A DNA stretch of 64,000 nucleotides from JBDXHU01 sp039989475 (GTDB lineage: Bacteria > Pseudomonadota > Gammaproteobacteria > Pseudomonadales > Halieaceae): contig JBDXHU010000010.1 in the NCBI GenBank assembly GCA_039989475.1, positions 372,001-436,000 of the forward strand, in the 5' to 3' direction. Position 1 is the first letter of the stretch. Every line of letters starts with the position of its first letter. The position numbers and the translations under genes were made by a program. Below the pieces are notes generated by a model. The model saw only the letters and a program-made list of their open reading frames with translations, was not told the DNA's origin and did not search any database. This document shows, in pieces, positions 1 to 8,602 of the stretch.

Positions 1-393
1 GGTTCGACAAACAGAATGGAGCAGGCCGCTACCGCACGCACGGACGGTTTGCGCCGCGTAACAGCAGCTGCCATCACGTGGTGCACACCATCTCGATCTT
101 TTTTGTCTGGAGCGCCGGGGGCGCTGCCGATGTCCTTTCCAACCACAGGTTTCATTTGGGCTTACCTCGCCACAATATTAACGACCATTGGCGGAGAAAC
201 TTTAAGCCTTAAAGGTCATTTAACGTGGCTGCTGGCCTTGTCAGGTTTTGGCTAAAGCGGGGCGCCGGCCTGGCGCGCAGCTACTGCTGTGGCTTTAGTC
301 TGTGCTTGCTTCGCGCGTCGCGTTGCAGGCCGATCAATTTGTGCTTTAATGCTAGTGCTTTTGGGGGTGTCAGTACGGTTTCTGCGCGCAAAG
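1..393. other. Left-edge stretch without a recognisable gene
   Basis: No open frame here has a convincing start, codon pattern or recognisable domain. A short frame at 16-255 (+) lacks a ribosome binding site and its translation looks like none of the families I know. The stretch probably holds intergenic and promoter DNA for the response regulator that begins at 459. I see no tRNA or clear terminator in it. Confidence 0.5.
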
Positions 394-409
394 GGTGAAT
401 TTGTTCACA
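394..409. promoter_or_regulatory. CRP/Vfr-like palindrome upstream of response regulator
   Basis: The bases GGTGAATTTGTTCACA match the CRP/Vfr pattern TGTGA-N6-TCACA with one mismatch, in one half-site. The site is centred about 57 bases before the ATG at 459. The match is seen; binding by a cAMP receptor protein is inferred. Confidence 0.45.
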
Positions 410-458
410 ATTTTTACTCCGATTGCGGCAATTTAGGTCGATAATAGCGTGAGGGAAC

Positions 459-857
459 ATGGAACAGGTTCCAGGCAGCGGAGGCGGAGAGATTATAATG
501 GTCGTCGATGATGACGCCGCCATTGTCTACATGTTGGAAATGATGCTCGATGGTCTGGGCTACGTCGTGGAGGCTTTCAGCAGCAGCGTCGATGCGGCGA
601 CGGCTTTTGCCAGTGATCCCGACCGCTACGACTTGCTGTTGACAGACCTGGCAATGCCCGGAATGTCAGGAGCTGAATTGGCGGAGCGAGTGCAGGGCAT
701 ACGACCACAGCTTCCTGTGGTAGTGCTGACGGGATTTGCCGGCGATAGTTTTTCGGCCGAGGCTGGTGAGCATCTTAACGTCAAGCGAGTGCTGATAAAG
801 CCTGTCTCCATGGATGTTCTCGCTGTTGAAATCAAGGCGGTGCTGGGTGCCGCTTAG
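459..857 (+). CDS. Single-domain response regulator (receiver only)
   Basis: The 132-residue protein is a stand-alone CheY-like receiver domain. The acidic pocket is the Asp run at 17-19, the phospho-acceptor is Asp63 in a TDLAMPG motif, Thr91 is the switch residue and Lys114 lies in an IKP motif. There is no output domain, so it probably works by protein contact or as a phosphate shuttle. A GAGGGA sequence just before the ATG supports the start. It is the first gene of a same-strand run with a PhnD-like lipoprotein and a hybrid histidine kinase, which is its likely partner. Its receiver resembles the one fused to the C-terminus of that kinase. Confidence 0.85.
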   Translation: MEQVPGSGGGEIIMVVDDDAAIVYMLEMMLDGLGYVVEAFSSSVDAATAFASDPDRYDLLLTDLAMPGMSGAELAERVQGIRPQLPVVVLTGFAGDSFSAEAGEHLNVKRVLIKPVSMDVLAVEIKAVLGAA

Positions 858-902
858 CACCGTTTTAAATCAGGGACTGTGGAAAGAGAGCGACCAAGGA
901 TA

Positions 903-1766
903 ATGTCAGCTAAACCCCGTGGAATTCTGCTCGCCGCGCTATGCGTGGTACTTCTGAGCAGCTGTAGTGCTGAGCTGCCGCCCTTGCAGCTGCAGACGAT
1001 TCGCGTTGGCTTGTTGCCCGATCAGGATTTGGAAAGCCAGCGTTTGCGCTACGTCCCCTTCCTGGAATACCTGGCGCAGCAGACCGGCCACGAAATAGTC
1101 ATGGCCAGTGTTTCTAACTATGGGGAATTGGTCGAGCAGTTTGGTCGTGGCGAAATAGATATGGCGCTATTCGGGGGCTATACCTACCTGCTGGCGCGGG
1201 AGCGCTTTGGCGCGCGCCCCCTTGTCTTGCGTGATAACGGTCACAGGTATCGCAGCAGTTTTATCGCCCGCAGCGATGATCTGCGCGTGAGCATTGAGGA
1301 ATTTGCCGGCGAGACCCTGGTGTTTGGTTCCAGGCTCTCCACCTCTGGTCACATGATGCCCCGGTATTTCCTTTCTTCCTGGGGCATTGATCCCGAACAG
1401 GTATTTGCCGAACCCCAGTATTCCGGTTCCCATACGGCAACCATAGAGCGGGTGCTGGCCGGCCAGGGTGCTATCGGGGTGGGTAATGCGGCAATTATTA
1501 ACGAGTACCTGGATCAGCAGGGCGCTGCCGCCGGCATCAAAATCATTCGCCAGACACCCGCATACACAGACTATGTCTGGGCAGTTGGGGCTGGCATGCC
1601 GGCGCCACTGGAGTTAGCTATTCGCGATGCGTTTTTGGCGTTGTCACCTGTCGAGCCCCGTCATGCTGCAATCATGGCGGGGACCTATGCCGAGGGCTTC
1701 CTGCCGGCCCTGCGCGCTGATTTTGCCCAACTGGAAGCAGTAATGAGTGGCATGCGGGATGACTAG
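903..1766 (+). CDS. PhnD-like periplasmic substrate-binding lipoprotein
   Basis: The protein begins with a lipoprotein signal peptide (hydrophobic stretch ending LLSSC). The rest resembles the PhnD/TctC-like phosphate, phosphite or phosphonate ABC-type binding proteins, with an early VGLLPDQDLE strand and YVPFLEYLAQQTG, typical of the family. An upstream in-frame GTG at 879 is possible, but the ATG at 903 gives a normal signal peptide; neither has an ideal ribosome binding site. No permease or ATPase gene is adjacent. The gene overlaps the following hybrid histidine kinase by 8 bases, so it is more likely a sensory input subunit than a transporter part. The ligand is unknown. Confidence 0.75.
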   Translation: MSAKPRGILLAALCVVLLSSCSAELPPLQLQTIRVGLLPDQDLESQRLRYVPFLEYLAQQTGHEIVMASVSNYGELVEQFGRGEIDMALFGGYTYLLARERFGARPLVLRDNGHRYRSSFIARSDDLRVSIEEFAGETLVFGSRLSTSGHMMPRYFLSSWGIDPEQVFAEPQYSGSHTATIERVLAGQGAIGVGNAAIINEYLDQQGAAAGIKIIRQTPAYTDYVWAVGAGMPAPLELAIRDAFLALSPVEPRHAAIMAGTYAEGFLPALRADFAQLEAVMSGMRDD

Positions 1767-3903
1767 CACAGAGCGCGAAAGGGCGGTATTTGGTTGGCGC
1801 CTGAATGTGCTGGCGCTGGCGCTGTTGCTTATCTGGCTGGTATCCCTGGCGGCGCTGGGGTGGTGGGCATATGCTGACCGTGAGCGCAATGAGCATACTC
1901 TCGATTATCACCGTACTAGCGCCGATATTGCTGCCCATTTGCTATGGGAATCCCTGGCTCTGGAGCGAGACCTGGTCCTGGCCCGTGATGCCGGCGTAGC
2001 TGCCATGAGAGACGTTGTCGAGAATAAACTGCACCGACTGGAACTGGATCTGGGGCGTCTCGACAAGCTTGAGGCGGGGCATAGTCACGCCGGCAATGCC
2101 GGCGCGCTAATGCGCTTGAGGCAGGCTATTGCGAACCTGGTGGTCACTCGCACACTCACTACAATGTCAGGCCAATCGTTAACGAACAAGGCCTGGGACC
2201 TGCGTTTTCGCGCCGAGCAATTGGAGCGCGTGAACCAGATTGAGTACGACGTGGCGACTCGCAGCGCAACAGAGGCCAGGTCCGAGGAGCAGTTGCTGGC
2301 AGGCGTCTCGCTGATTTTTCTTGCGATCATAGCCTTCTCGGTAGTTGGCTACCTGCTGCGCTATGTGCGCACGGCCAGCACACGGCTGGCCGACAGCGCC
2401 AACCTGCTGAAGCAGGCTACCCGTGTCGGTAACCTGGGTTATAGCCGCTGGACCAGTAGTGGAAACTATTGTGTCGATGCCTCGGCTGAGTTCCTGGCGA
2501 TGTTTGGGCTGAGCCCTGGGCGGATGGCAGAGGGTGAGCTTGGCATAGCTGAATTCACGGAGCTGATACACCCGCTGGACCGGGATGGCGCCAGCCGCCT
2601 GAGCTCCAGCAGTAATGGCGGCGAACGCTCCTATCGCATTATTACCCCAGGCGGGGAAACCCGCTATATCAGCGAGGTTTCTGAGCAGGGCTCGGATGGC
2701 AGCCTGTTGGTAATAACCAGGGATATTACCCAGATCAAGCAGGCCGAGGAGCAGTTGCTGCAGTCCCAGAAGATGGAAGTTGTGGGCCAGTTGACGGGAG
2801 GCGTTGCCCACGACTTCAATAACATCCTGGCGGTCGTGCTGGGCAGCCTGGAGTTGATCGAGCAGGGAGAGCTGCAGCCGCGGCAGCGTGAATTCGCGCA
2901 GATGGCACTGCAATCTGCCAAGCGTGGGGCCACCCTGACCCGGCAATTGCTGGCCTTTGCCCGGCGCCAGCCGCTGGATCCCGAGCATGTCCGGATTGAT
3001 GAATTGCTGCTCAACCTGGATGAGTTGTTTCGGCGCACCCTGGGCGAGCATATTGAGGTTGAGTTATTCGCTTCCTCCCGTTGCTGGCCCTGCCTGGTTG
3101 ATCGCAACCAGTTGGAGAGCGCGCTGTTCAACCTGGTACTTAATGCCCGTGATGCCATGCCCAATGGCGGCCGCTTGATGATCGAGGCGAGCAATATTGA
3201 TATTGATGCCGACTATGCCCAGCGGCAAACAGAAATGGAGCCCGGCAGCTATGTGGCTATTTCAATTTCTGACAACGGCAAGGGTATGGCGCCCGAACTG
3301 CTTGAGCGTGTATTTGAACCCTTCTTTACCACCAAGGAGGTCGGTAAGGGAACCGGCCTCGGTTTGTCCATGGTATTTGGCTTTGCCAAGCAATCGCGGG
3401 GCCACGTCAAGGTTTACTCAGAGTTGGGTCAAGGCACCACGTTTACCCTGTACCTGCCCCGGGCGGATGCGGATGGGGTGCGACCGGCGGCGCCCACAGA
3501 GAGTCTGGTTACCAGTTCAGCAAGGGATAAGACGGTGTTGGTGGTGGAGGATGACCCGGGCGTGCTGGGCCTGGTCACCGAGCAGCTGGCAACCCTGGGT
3601 TACACGAGCCGCCAGGCCGCCAGGGCAGATGAGGCCTTGCTGGTTCTGGAGCAGGATGCGATTGACATCTTGCTCACAGACCTGGTGCTGCCCGGTGATA
3701 TGAATGGCAAGGAGCTTGCAGACAGGGCATTGCAGGACTACCCGAATCTGAAAATTGCCTACATGTCTGGATATACCCGCAATGCTGTGATTCATAACGG
3801 TCGCCTTGATGCGGGCACTAACTTGCTACAGAAACCGTTTAACCAGGCCGAGTTGAAACAGGCACTGGAGCGTGCAATAGAGGCGGGGGCGCATGAATCC
3901 TGA
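1759..3903 (+). CDS. Hybrid sensor histidine kinase (PAS-HisKA-HATPase-REC)
   Basis: The protein has about 714 residues. Two membrane helices (about residues 12-34 and 178-200) flank a periplasmic helical sensor region. A PAS-like segment follows, then a HisKA domain with His351 in GGVAHDFNN. The ATPase has N, G1 and G2 boxes (NARDAMPNGG, DNGKGMAP, GKGTGLGLS). A C-terminal receiver carries Asp641 in a TDLVLPG motif and a later KPF lysine. The ATG at 1759 overlaps the upstream lipoprotein stop, which indicates coupling; a GTG at 1747 is the alternative. Context suggests it reads the ligand state of the PhnD-like lipoprotein and passes phosphate to its own receiver or to the response regulator at 459. 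Confidence 0.85.
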   Translation: MTSTERERAVFGWRLNVLALALLLIWLVSLAALGWWAYADRERNEHTLDYHRTSADIAAHLLWESLALERDLVLARDAGVAAMRDVVENKLHRLELDLGRLDKLEAGHSHAGNAGALMRLRQAIANLVVTRTLTTMSGQSLTNKAWDLRFRAEQLERVNQIEYDVATRSATEARSEEQLLAGVSLIFLAIIAFSVVGYLLRYVRTASTRLADSANLLKQATRVGNLGYSRWTSSGNYCVDASAEFLAMFGLSPGRMAEGELGIAEFTELIHPLDRDGASRLSSSSNGGERSYRIITPGGETRYISEVSEQGSDGSLLVITRDITQIKQAEEQLLQSQKMEVVGQLTGGVAHDFNNILAVVLGSLELIEQGELQPRQREFAQMALQSAKRGATLTRQLLAFARRQPLDPEHVRIDELLLNLDELFRRTLGEHIEVELFASSRCWPCLVDRNQLESALFNLVLNARDAMPNGGRLMIEASNIDIDADYAQRQTEMEPGSYVAISISDNGKGMAPELLERVFEPFFTTKEVGKGTGLGLSMVFGFAKQSRGHVKVYSELGQGTTFTLYLPRADADGVRPAAPTESLVTSSARDKTVLVVEDDPGVLGLVTEQLATLGYTSRQAARADEALLVLEQDAIDILLTDLVLPGDMNGKELADRALQDYPNLKIAYMSGYTRNAVIHNGRLDAGTNLLQKPFNQAELKQALERAIEAGAHES

Positions 3904-4336
3904 GACAATATTCCTGATTTGTAATTATGGCGTGCTGCCTTTCTGGTTGTTACTGGCGCTGCTGCCGCGCCATCCTTTGACCCAGTACCTGGTGCACGCG
4001 ATATGGTTGCCCTGCCTGCTGGCCGGTTTCTATATCTGGGCCTTGTTCAGTGGTCCGCCCACACCCGAAGGCGCCGGGTTTGGTTCTCTGCAAGCGCTGC
4101 AGCTGCTGTTCCAGAGTCCCACGGCATTGCTGGCTGGCTGGGTACACTATATCGCCTTCGACCTCTTTGTCGGGGCCTGGCAGGTGCGTGATGCCAGGCG
4201 TCGTGGCATTAATCACTGGTTGGTTGTGCCCTGCCTGTTTTTCACCATGATGTTGGGGCCGGTGGGTTTGTTGATGTACTGCTTGCTGCGCCTGAGCCTT
4301 AAACGCGAGACCGGCTTCGAAGAGCTGCCTGCCTGA
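3893..4336 (+). CDS. ABA4-like (DUF4281) four-helix membrane protein
   Basis: This 147-residue membrane protein has about four hydrophobic helices. The motifs WVHYIAFDLFVG and GPVGLL match what I know of the ABA4-like/DUF4281 family. The plant member ABA4 takes part in neoxanthin formation; the role of bacterial members is not established. The start overlaps the end of the upstream hybrid kinase by 11 bases, so it is probably cotranscribed. A link to carotenoid or light biology is inference from the family name only. It converges with the deacetylase gene, with 5 bases between their stops. Confidence 0.65.
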   Translation: MNPETIFLICNYGVLPFWLLLALLPRHPLTQYLVHAIWLPCLLAGFYIWALFSGPPTPEGAGFGSLQALQLLFQSPTALLAGWVHYIAFDLFVGAWQVRDARRRGINHWLVVPCLFFTMMLGPVGLLMYCLLRLSLKRETGFEELPA

Positions 4337-4341
4337 GGTGG

Positions 4342-5394
4342 CTACTGGTCAAAAGACCATGTTCTAGCGACTGGCGGCAAAATCCACAGCCTGGAATACC
4401 AGAAAAACTCCCCTGCACGTTCAGTCGATGGCGCCGTGCAGTTGATCTTGTTGCGTCCCGGTTTGAGGTCTGGCAATTGCACCGTCGCTGTTGCTCCCTG
4501 CCAATTGATCACCAGTGCTGTGCCGTCGCTGCTGTAGCAGGCCAGCTCTTGTGGGCGAAATGGGCCCACACCGAGGCGTAGTTTGAGCTGTTCAGTCTGG
4601 CGGCCATCAGGCAGCAGGGTGGAATCCATGTTCCGGTTGAGAATGGGTAGCGGCCTCGCGTTCAGCGCGGTGATAAAGCGGTCCATGTCCGCGTGGCCCT
4701 GCGCCAGTGGAAAGCGGGGTATCTGTTGCGGCGGTGTCCCCGCGTCCACCGCACCGGAGTGCTGGGCCAGGCCATAGAGATTTTTTGATTGAAGATGCTG
4801 TGCCAGCGGCGCGACATATTCGCCATAGGGGTAGGCGAAACTGCGCACCCTCCTGCCCAGGGCCTGTTCAAGCCGCGCGACACTGGCGTCAATTTCCGTC
4901 CGGCCGCGCTGGCGCCACTGGCCCGGGGACTCATCCGCGCCTGCCCGTACGAGGTAGGCGTGGGACAGGGAATGGGCTCCGAAATCAGCCAGCGCCGGAT
5001 CCATGGATTGCATTTGTTGCCAGCTCATGGTCTGGGCATAGCCTTCATCGACGGCGCGGGTGGAGACAAATACGGTGAATGGCATGCGCCGCTTCTGCAA
5101 TTGCGGCCAGGCTTCGGTAAAAACTGACAGGTAGGCATCATCGAAGCTGATAGCGACGGATCTGTCGGGCAGGCTTTCCCCGGCATATATGCGGTCCAGC
5201 ATCTGTGCCAGCGGTAGTACCGTGAATTGCTCCTGCACCAGGTAGTCGAGCTGCTGGCGAAACTGGTCCGGGGTAACGCTGGTGCTGGCTGGAGTCAGTT
5301 CGCTAACATGGTGATAGAGCAGAATCACGCCGTGGTCCGCGGCGTGCAGCAAGCCTGAATAGAGTGCCAGTAGCAAGATGGCTGCAGGCCGCAT
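4342..5394 (-). CDS. Exported polysaccharide deacetylase (NodB/CE4 family)
   Basis: The 350-residue protein starts with a signal peptide (about 1-18). Its NodB-homology domain has SFDDAY (Asp85, Asp86), a metal-binding HSLSH (His141, His145) and RSFAYP (Arg184). It would remove acetyl groups from a cell-wall or exopolysaccharide amino sugar in the periplasm. About 100 C-terminal residues form an extra, probably beta-rich, part that I cannot assign. It directly follows the Bax-like gene (end and start share base 5394) and is the last gene of a run of wall-active enzymes. This suggests a joint job in peptidoglycan or surface glycan remodelling. The substrate is not predictable. Confidence 0.8.
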   Translation of the reverse strand: MRPAAILLLALYSGLLHAADHGVILLYHHVSELTPASTSVTPDQFRQQLDYLVQEQFTVLPLAQMLDRIYAGESLPDRSVAISFDDAYLSVFTEAWPQLQKRRMPFTVFVSTRAVDEGYAQTMSWQQMQSMDPALADFGAHSLSHAYLVRAGADESPGQWRQRGRTEIDASVARLEQALGRRVRSFAYPYGEYVAPLAQHLQSKNLYGLAQHSGAVDAGTPPQQIPRFPLAQGHADMDRFITALNARPLPILNRNMDSTLLPDGRQTEQLKLRLGVGPFRPQELACYSSDGTALVINWQGATATVQLPDLKPGRNKINCTAPSTERAGEFFWYSRLWILPPVARTWSFDQ

Positions 5395-6203
5395 CAGGGT
5401 CCCCGACGGGTGGCCTCAAAGTCGCGGTATTGAATAATCATGGACTTGAGCTCATCGATGTAGGGCTCGCGTCTTTGCGAGTAGTAGAGCAGGCCGTCCG
5501 CGAGTGCCAGGCCGTCGATCGGTTTACCCTCGGCCCGCAAGTCGGCTCGTAGCTGCCGTAGCAACTGGTAGCGTTCATGGGTGTTGAGATTGAGCATGTA
5601 GCGGCGAATGGCGTCGTCAATACTGGGGAATTCAGCTATTTCGTGTTTCATTTCTTCAGGCCGCAAGTGTGGCACCAGGCCGCAACCGCTTTTATAGCAC
5701 CATTGTCCGAACAGGTTATTGGCCTTTATCGCGAAGCGAGAGCGACCCCAGCCCGATTCCTTGGCCGCTTGTACCAGCGTCAGCTCTAGCGGAATGATGT
5801 CGGCTCGTCGTAATAGCCGATCCAGGCATACACTGGCAGTGCTGGCGTCGCAGTCCAGTTCATAGTGCAGGGTCAGTTCGCGCAGCCAGTCGCCTTCGGC
5901 ATCGCTGAGGCTTTTCTCCTCGGCAATGGCGCTGCGCAGCGCCAACAGCTCTGCGCGTTGCTGCAGCAGACGGTCATTGTGGAAGCTCACGATCGGGTGC
6001 AGGTAGTCGAAGAACGCCGCCTTCATGCTGCGCACATCTGCCATCGCGGTGAAATCAGGCAGGGGCCCAAAATCAGGCGTTGGCGTCGGTACCGGTATGT
6101 GCCTGGAGGGAAGGCGCAAGGATAAAAAAAACACCAGTATCAGGAACAAGGCCGGTGCAAAGACCAGCATCAGCAGTTGCTCTCGATTAAGGTTGCGTCG
6201 CAT
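5394..6203 (-). CDS. bax: Bax-like membrane-anchored glucosaminidase
   Basis: About 269 residues: a short cytoplasmic N-terminus, one membrane helix (about 11-27), a Pro/Thr-rich linker and a Bax/FlgJ-type glucosaminidase domain. The likely catalytic Glu lies in QAAKESGWGRS, followed by NNLFGQWC, typical of the family. The ATG at 6203 is preferred over an upstream in-frame codon at 6278 because it begins just before the membrane helix and overlaps the upstream transglycosylase stop by 17 bases. The enzyme would cut beta-1,4 glycosidic bonds in peptidoglycan from the periplasmic face of the inner membrane. Confidence 0.8.
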   Translation of the reverse strand: MRRNLNREQLLMLVFAPALFLILVFFLSLRLPSRHIPVPTPTPDFGPLPDFTAMADVRSMKAAFFDYLHPIVSFHNDRLLQQRAELLALRSAIAEEKSLSDAEGDWLRELTLHYELDCDASTASVCLDRLLRRADIIPLELTLVQAAKESGWGRSRFAIKANNLFGQWCYKSGCGLVPHLRPEEMKHEIAEFPSIDDAIRRYMLNLNTHERYQLLRQLRADLRAEGKPIDGLALADGLLYYSQRREPYIDELKSMIIQYRDFEATRRGP

Positions 6204-7386
6204 ATTCGCTGAGAGACTGCAAACTGGCCGCGTCGGGGAAGCCGTCGGCGACCATCCCTGCATCCGCCTGGAATGCACTCAGGGCCGCACGGGTCGCGGG
6301 CCCGAATATGCCATCGGTGCCGCCGCCGGGGTAACCGGCCGCTGCCAGTCGTTGCTGAAGTTGCAGGACCTGCTGCTGCGACAAGGCCTTTTGTCCCGGT
6401 GGCGGCGGTTGCAACAGGGTTCCCGCTCCCGCGATACGGTCAGCGAGGTGGCCGACCGCAATGGCGTAAGACTCGGAGCGGTTCCAGCGCATGATTACCT
6501 GGAAATTGTCATAGACGAGAAAAGCGGGTCCGTGAAATCCGGCGGGTACCAGGATTGATCCTTCGATCTCAGAGCTGGGCAAGCTGCTGCCATCGGCCCG
6601 GCGTACACCCAGTTGCGCCCATTGCGACAGCGTCAGAGAGCTGTCCAGTCCGGCTCTACTGAAGGGAAAATCGCTGTTAAGCCGGACTTCACGCCCCCAA
6701 CGCATACCTCGCACCCAGCCCAACTGCTGCAGGAAATTGGCACCTGAGGCGAGTGCATCCTGTTTACTGGTCCACAGGTTGATGCCGCCGTCACCATCAC
6801 CATCCACCGCATACTCCATATAGGCCGAGGGCATGAACTGGGTGTGGCCCACCGCTCCGGCCCAGGAGCCGCGCATGGCCTCGGCTTGCAGAGAATCACG
6901 CTGCATGAGCTGCAGCGCAGTTATGAGCTGCACACTGAAAAATTCGCTGCGGCGCTCATCGCAGGCCAGGGTAGCCAGCGAATCGAGGGTCGGCATATTG
7001 CCCAAATAGCTGCCGAAGTTGGTCTCCAGCCCCCAGAATGCAACCAGGTAGCGCCCTGGCACGCCATATTTTTTGGTCAGTCCATCGAGAAACTGCCGGT
7101 GCTCTGCATAGAGCTCACGCCCTTTTTCCACGCGTTGGGCTGTCACCCTGGCAGCCAGGTACTGGCCGAAAGTCTGCACGAATTCCGGCTGCTTCCCGTC
7201 CAGTTCCAGTACCCGGGTTTGCTGCTCCAGTTCTGGCACGACAGCAGCGGCAAGCGCCGAATCAACGCCGGCCGCCACGGCTCGTTGCTGCAGTTGTGCC
7301 AGGCAGGCCTGGAAGTCGGGCTCAGCCAGCAGCGGCTTGCACGCCAGGGCCAGGGCCAGGGCCAGCAGTTGCTTGCGATATTTCAT
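6187..7386 (-). CDS. Lytic murein transglycosylase, MltB type
   Basis: 399 residues with a signal peptide (about 1-21). The transglycosylase fold has catalytic Glu121 in GLETNFG, then GAVGHTQFMPS and a DGDGDGGINLW segment typical of MltB-like enzymes. A peptidoglycan-binding domain of the PGBD1 type occupies about residues 335-395. No lipobox is present, so it is soluble periplasmic rather than a lipoprotein like E. coli MltB. It cleaves between MurNAc and GlcNAc to form anhydro-MurNAc ends. It lies 31 bases downstream of the HMG-CoA reductase gene and overlaps the next gene, which also encodes a wall hydrolase. Confidence 0.88.
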   Translation of the reverse strand: MKYRKQLLALALALACKPLLAEPDFQACLAQLQQRAVAAGVDSALAAAVVPELEQQTRVLELDGKQPEFVQTFGQYLAARVTAQRVEKGRELYAEHRQFLDGLTKKYGVPGRYLVAFWGLETNFGSYLGNMPTLDSLATLACDERRSEFFSVQLITALQLMQRDSLQAEAMRGSWAGAVGHTQFMPSAYMEYAVDGDGDGGINLWTSKQDALASGANFLQQLGWVRGMRWGREVRLNSDFPFSRAGLDSSLTLSQWAQLGVRRADGSSLPSSEIEGSILVPAGFHGPAFLVYDNFQVIMRWNRSESYAIAVGHLADRIAGAGTLLQPPPPGQKALSQQQVLQLQQRLAAAGYPGGGTDGIFGPATRAALSAFQADAGMVADGFPDAASLQSLSEYATQP

Positions 7387-7417
7387 TTATAAATGGACCA
7401 CTAAAAATCAAGAGTGT

Positions 7418-8602
7418 TCAGCGATTGCGCCCCAGTGATTCATGGCTTTCAACCCAGTCACTGCTGCGTGTTTGCGGATCAATACGGGTGGCGGCGCCCA
7501 GGGAAAGCTCGCCGGCCACTACCAGGGCGGCGGCTATCTCAGCGAACTTCAGTGCCTTGTCGCTGCCATAGCAGTCCATGATCTCCAGGCATTCGCGCTG
7601 GGTAGCCAGGCCGGTGCCGCCGCCGTAGGTGGCGACGATTAATGAAGGCAGGGTAATAGAGTAATAGTAATCACCCTTGCTGGTCAGCCGTGTATATACC
7701 GTCGCCTGGTGTGATTCTCCGATATTGGCGGCGTCCTGGCCGGTGGCGATAAACAGGGCGGCCAGGCCGTTGGCCGGGTGCGCCGCGTTGTTTGAGGAGC
7801 CGCTGATAAAGGCCCCAAGGTTGCTGACCCCCTGGCCGCTATACATTTGTTTTGGCGTGATACGCAGTCGCTCCTGCATGACCTCGGCGGGAATTGTTAA
7901 TTCAGCAGTAACGCGTCGGCCCCGGCCCTTAAGGGAATTTATGAAAGAGGCCTTCTTCTCGGTATCGAAGTTGGCCGCCAGCATATAGTGAGACATGTTG
8001 GGGTATTGCTGCTTGATCCACTCGCAGGCGAAGAAGGTCGCCTTGCTGGTCATGTTCTGTCCGGCGGCATCGCCGGTGGTGAAGTTGAAGCGAGTCCACA
8101 CCATGTTGTGAACAATGTAGTGGTCCACATCGGTCAGCTTGCCCACCGAGGTGGTTTGCTCCGCCTGCGCCTTGATGGCGGCAAAGTTGTCGTCCAGCCA
8201 CAGGTTGAAATCGCGGGCCTGGCGCGCGTTGTTGAATACGAACACCGGTGCTCGTTGCATGGCTTCACCACACACCGTCGTGGTGACGCCGCCGCTGTCA
8301 CGAATGACCTTCATGCCCCGGTTATAGCTGGCCAGCATGGTGCCTTCCACCGTGGCCATGGGTACATAAAATTCGCCCTGGGCATGTTCACCGTTGACCA
8401 GCAGTGGCCCGGCCAGGCCAATCGGCACCTGGGCTACACCCCAGAGGCTCTCAATATTGCCGGCCATGCTGGCGGGATCGAAGGAATTGTGGCGCGTGTG
8501 TTCAAGTTTGGCGCCGGTTTCTGCCTCGATAAACTGTTGCCGGCGTTGCATTATTTCCTGGCTGTAATCATTGTCCTGGTCGCGGGGTATCTCGGGTTTC
8601 AT
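7418..8602 (-). CDS. Hydroxymethylglutaryl-CoA reductase (class I-like)
   Basis: 394 residues. HMG-CoA reductases convert HMG-CoA and two NADPH to mevalonate. All four catalytic positions are visible: Glu86 in ATVEGTML, Lys217 in TEKKASF, Asp290 in TGQDAANIG and His387 in ESHESLGRN. The substrate and cofactor motifs TGDAAGQNM and YGGGTGLATQ are also present. The length and motif spelling fit the class I (NADPH) group better than class II. No other mevalonate-pathway gene is in the window, and most gammaproteobacteria use the MEP pathway, so its role is unclear. It overlaps the upstream thioredoxin-like gene by an ATGA junction. Confidence 0.88.
   Translation of the reverse strand: MKPEIPRDQDNDYSQEIMQRRQQFIEAETGAKLEHTRHNSFDPASMAGNIESLWGVAQVPIGLAGPLLVNGEHAQGEFYVPMATVEGTMLASYNRGMKVIRDSGGVTTTVCGEAMQRAPVFVFNNARQARDFNLWLDDNFAAIKAQAEQTTSVGKLTDVDHYIVHNMVWTRFNFTTGDAAGQNMTSKATFFACEWIKQQYPNMSHYMLAANFDTEKKASFINSLKGRGRRVTAELTIPAEVMQERLRITPKQMYSGQGVSNLGAFISGSSNNAAHPANGLAALFIATGQDAANIGESHQATVYTRLTSKGDYYYSITLPSLIVATYGGGTGLATQRECLEIMDCYGSDKALKFAEIAAALVVAGELSLGAATRIDPQTRSSDWVESHESLGRNR

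Noticed and set aside
16..255. 79-codon frame at the left edge
   Set aside because: No ribosome binding site, no recognised family and atypical composition for a small protein.
2179..3051. Long minus-strand open frame (290 codons) opposite the hybrid kinase
   Set aside because: It lies wholly inside a kinase gene with clear motifs; its translation is Gln/Arg-rich and matches no family. It is a by-product of GC-rich codon use.
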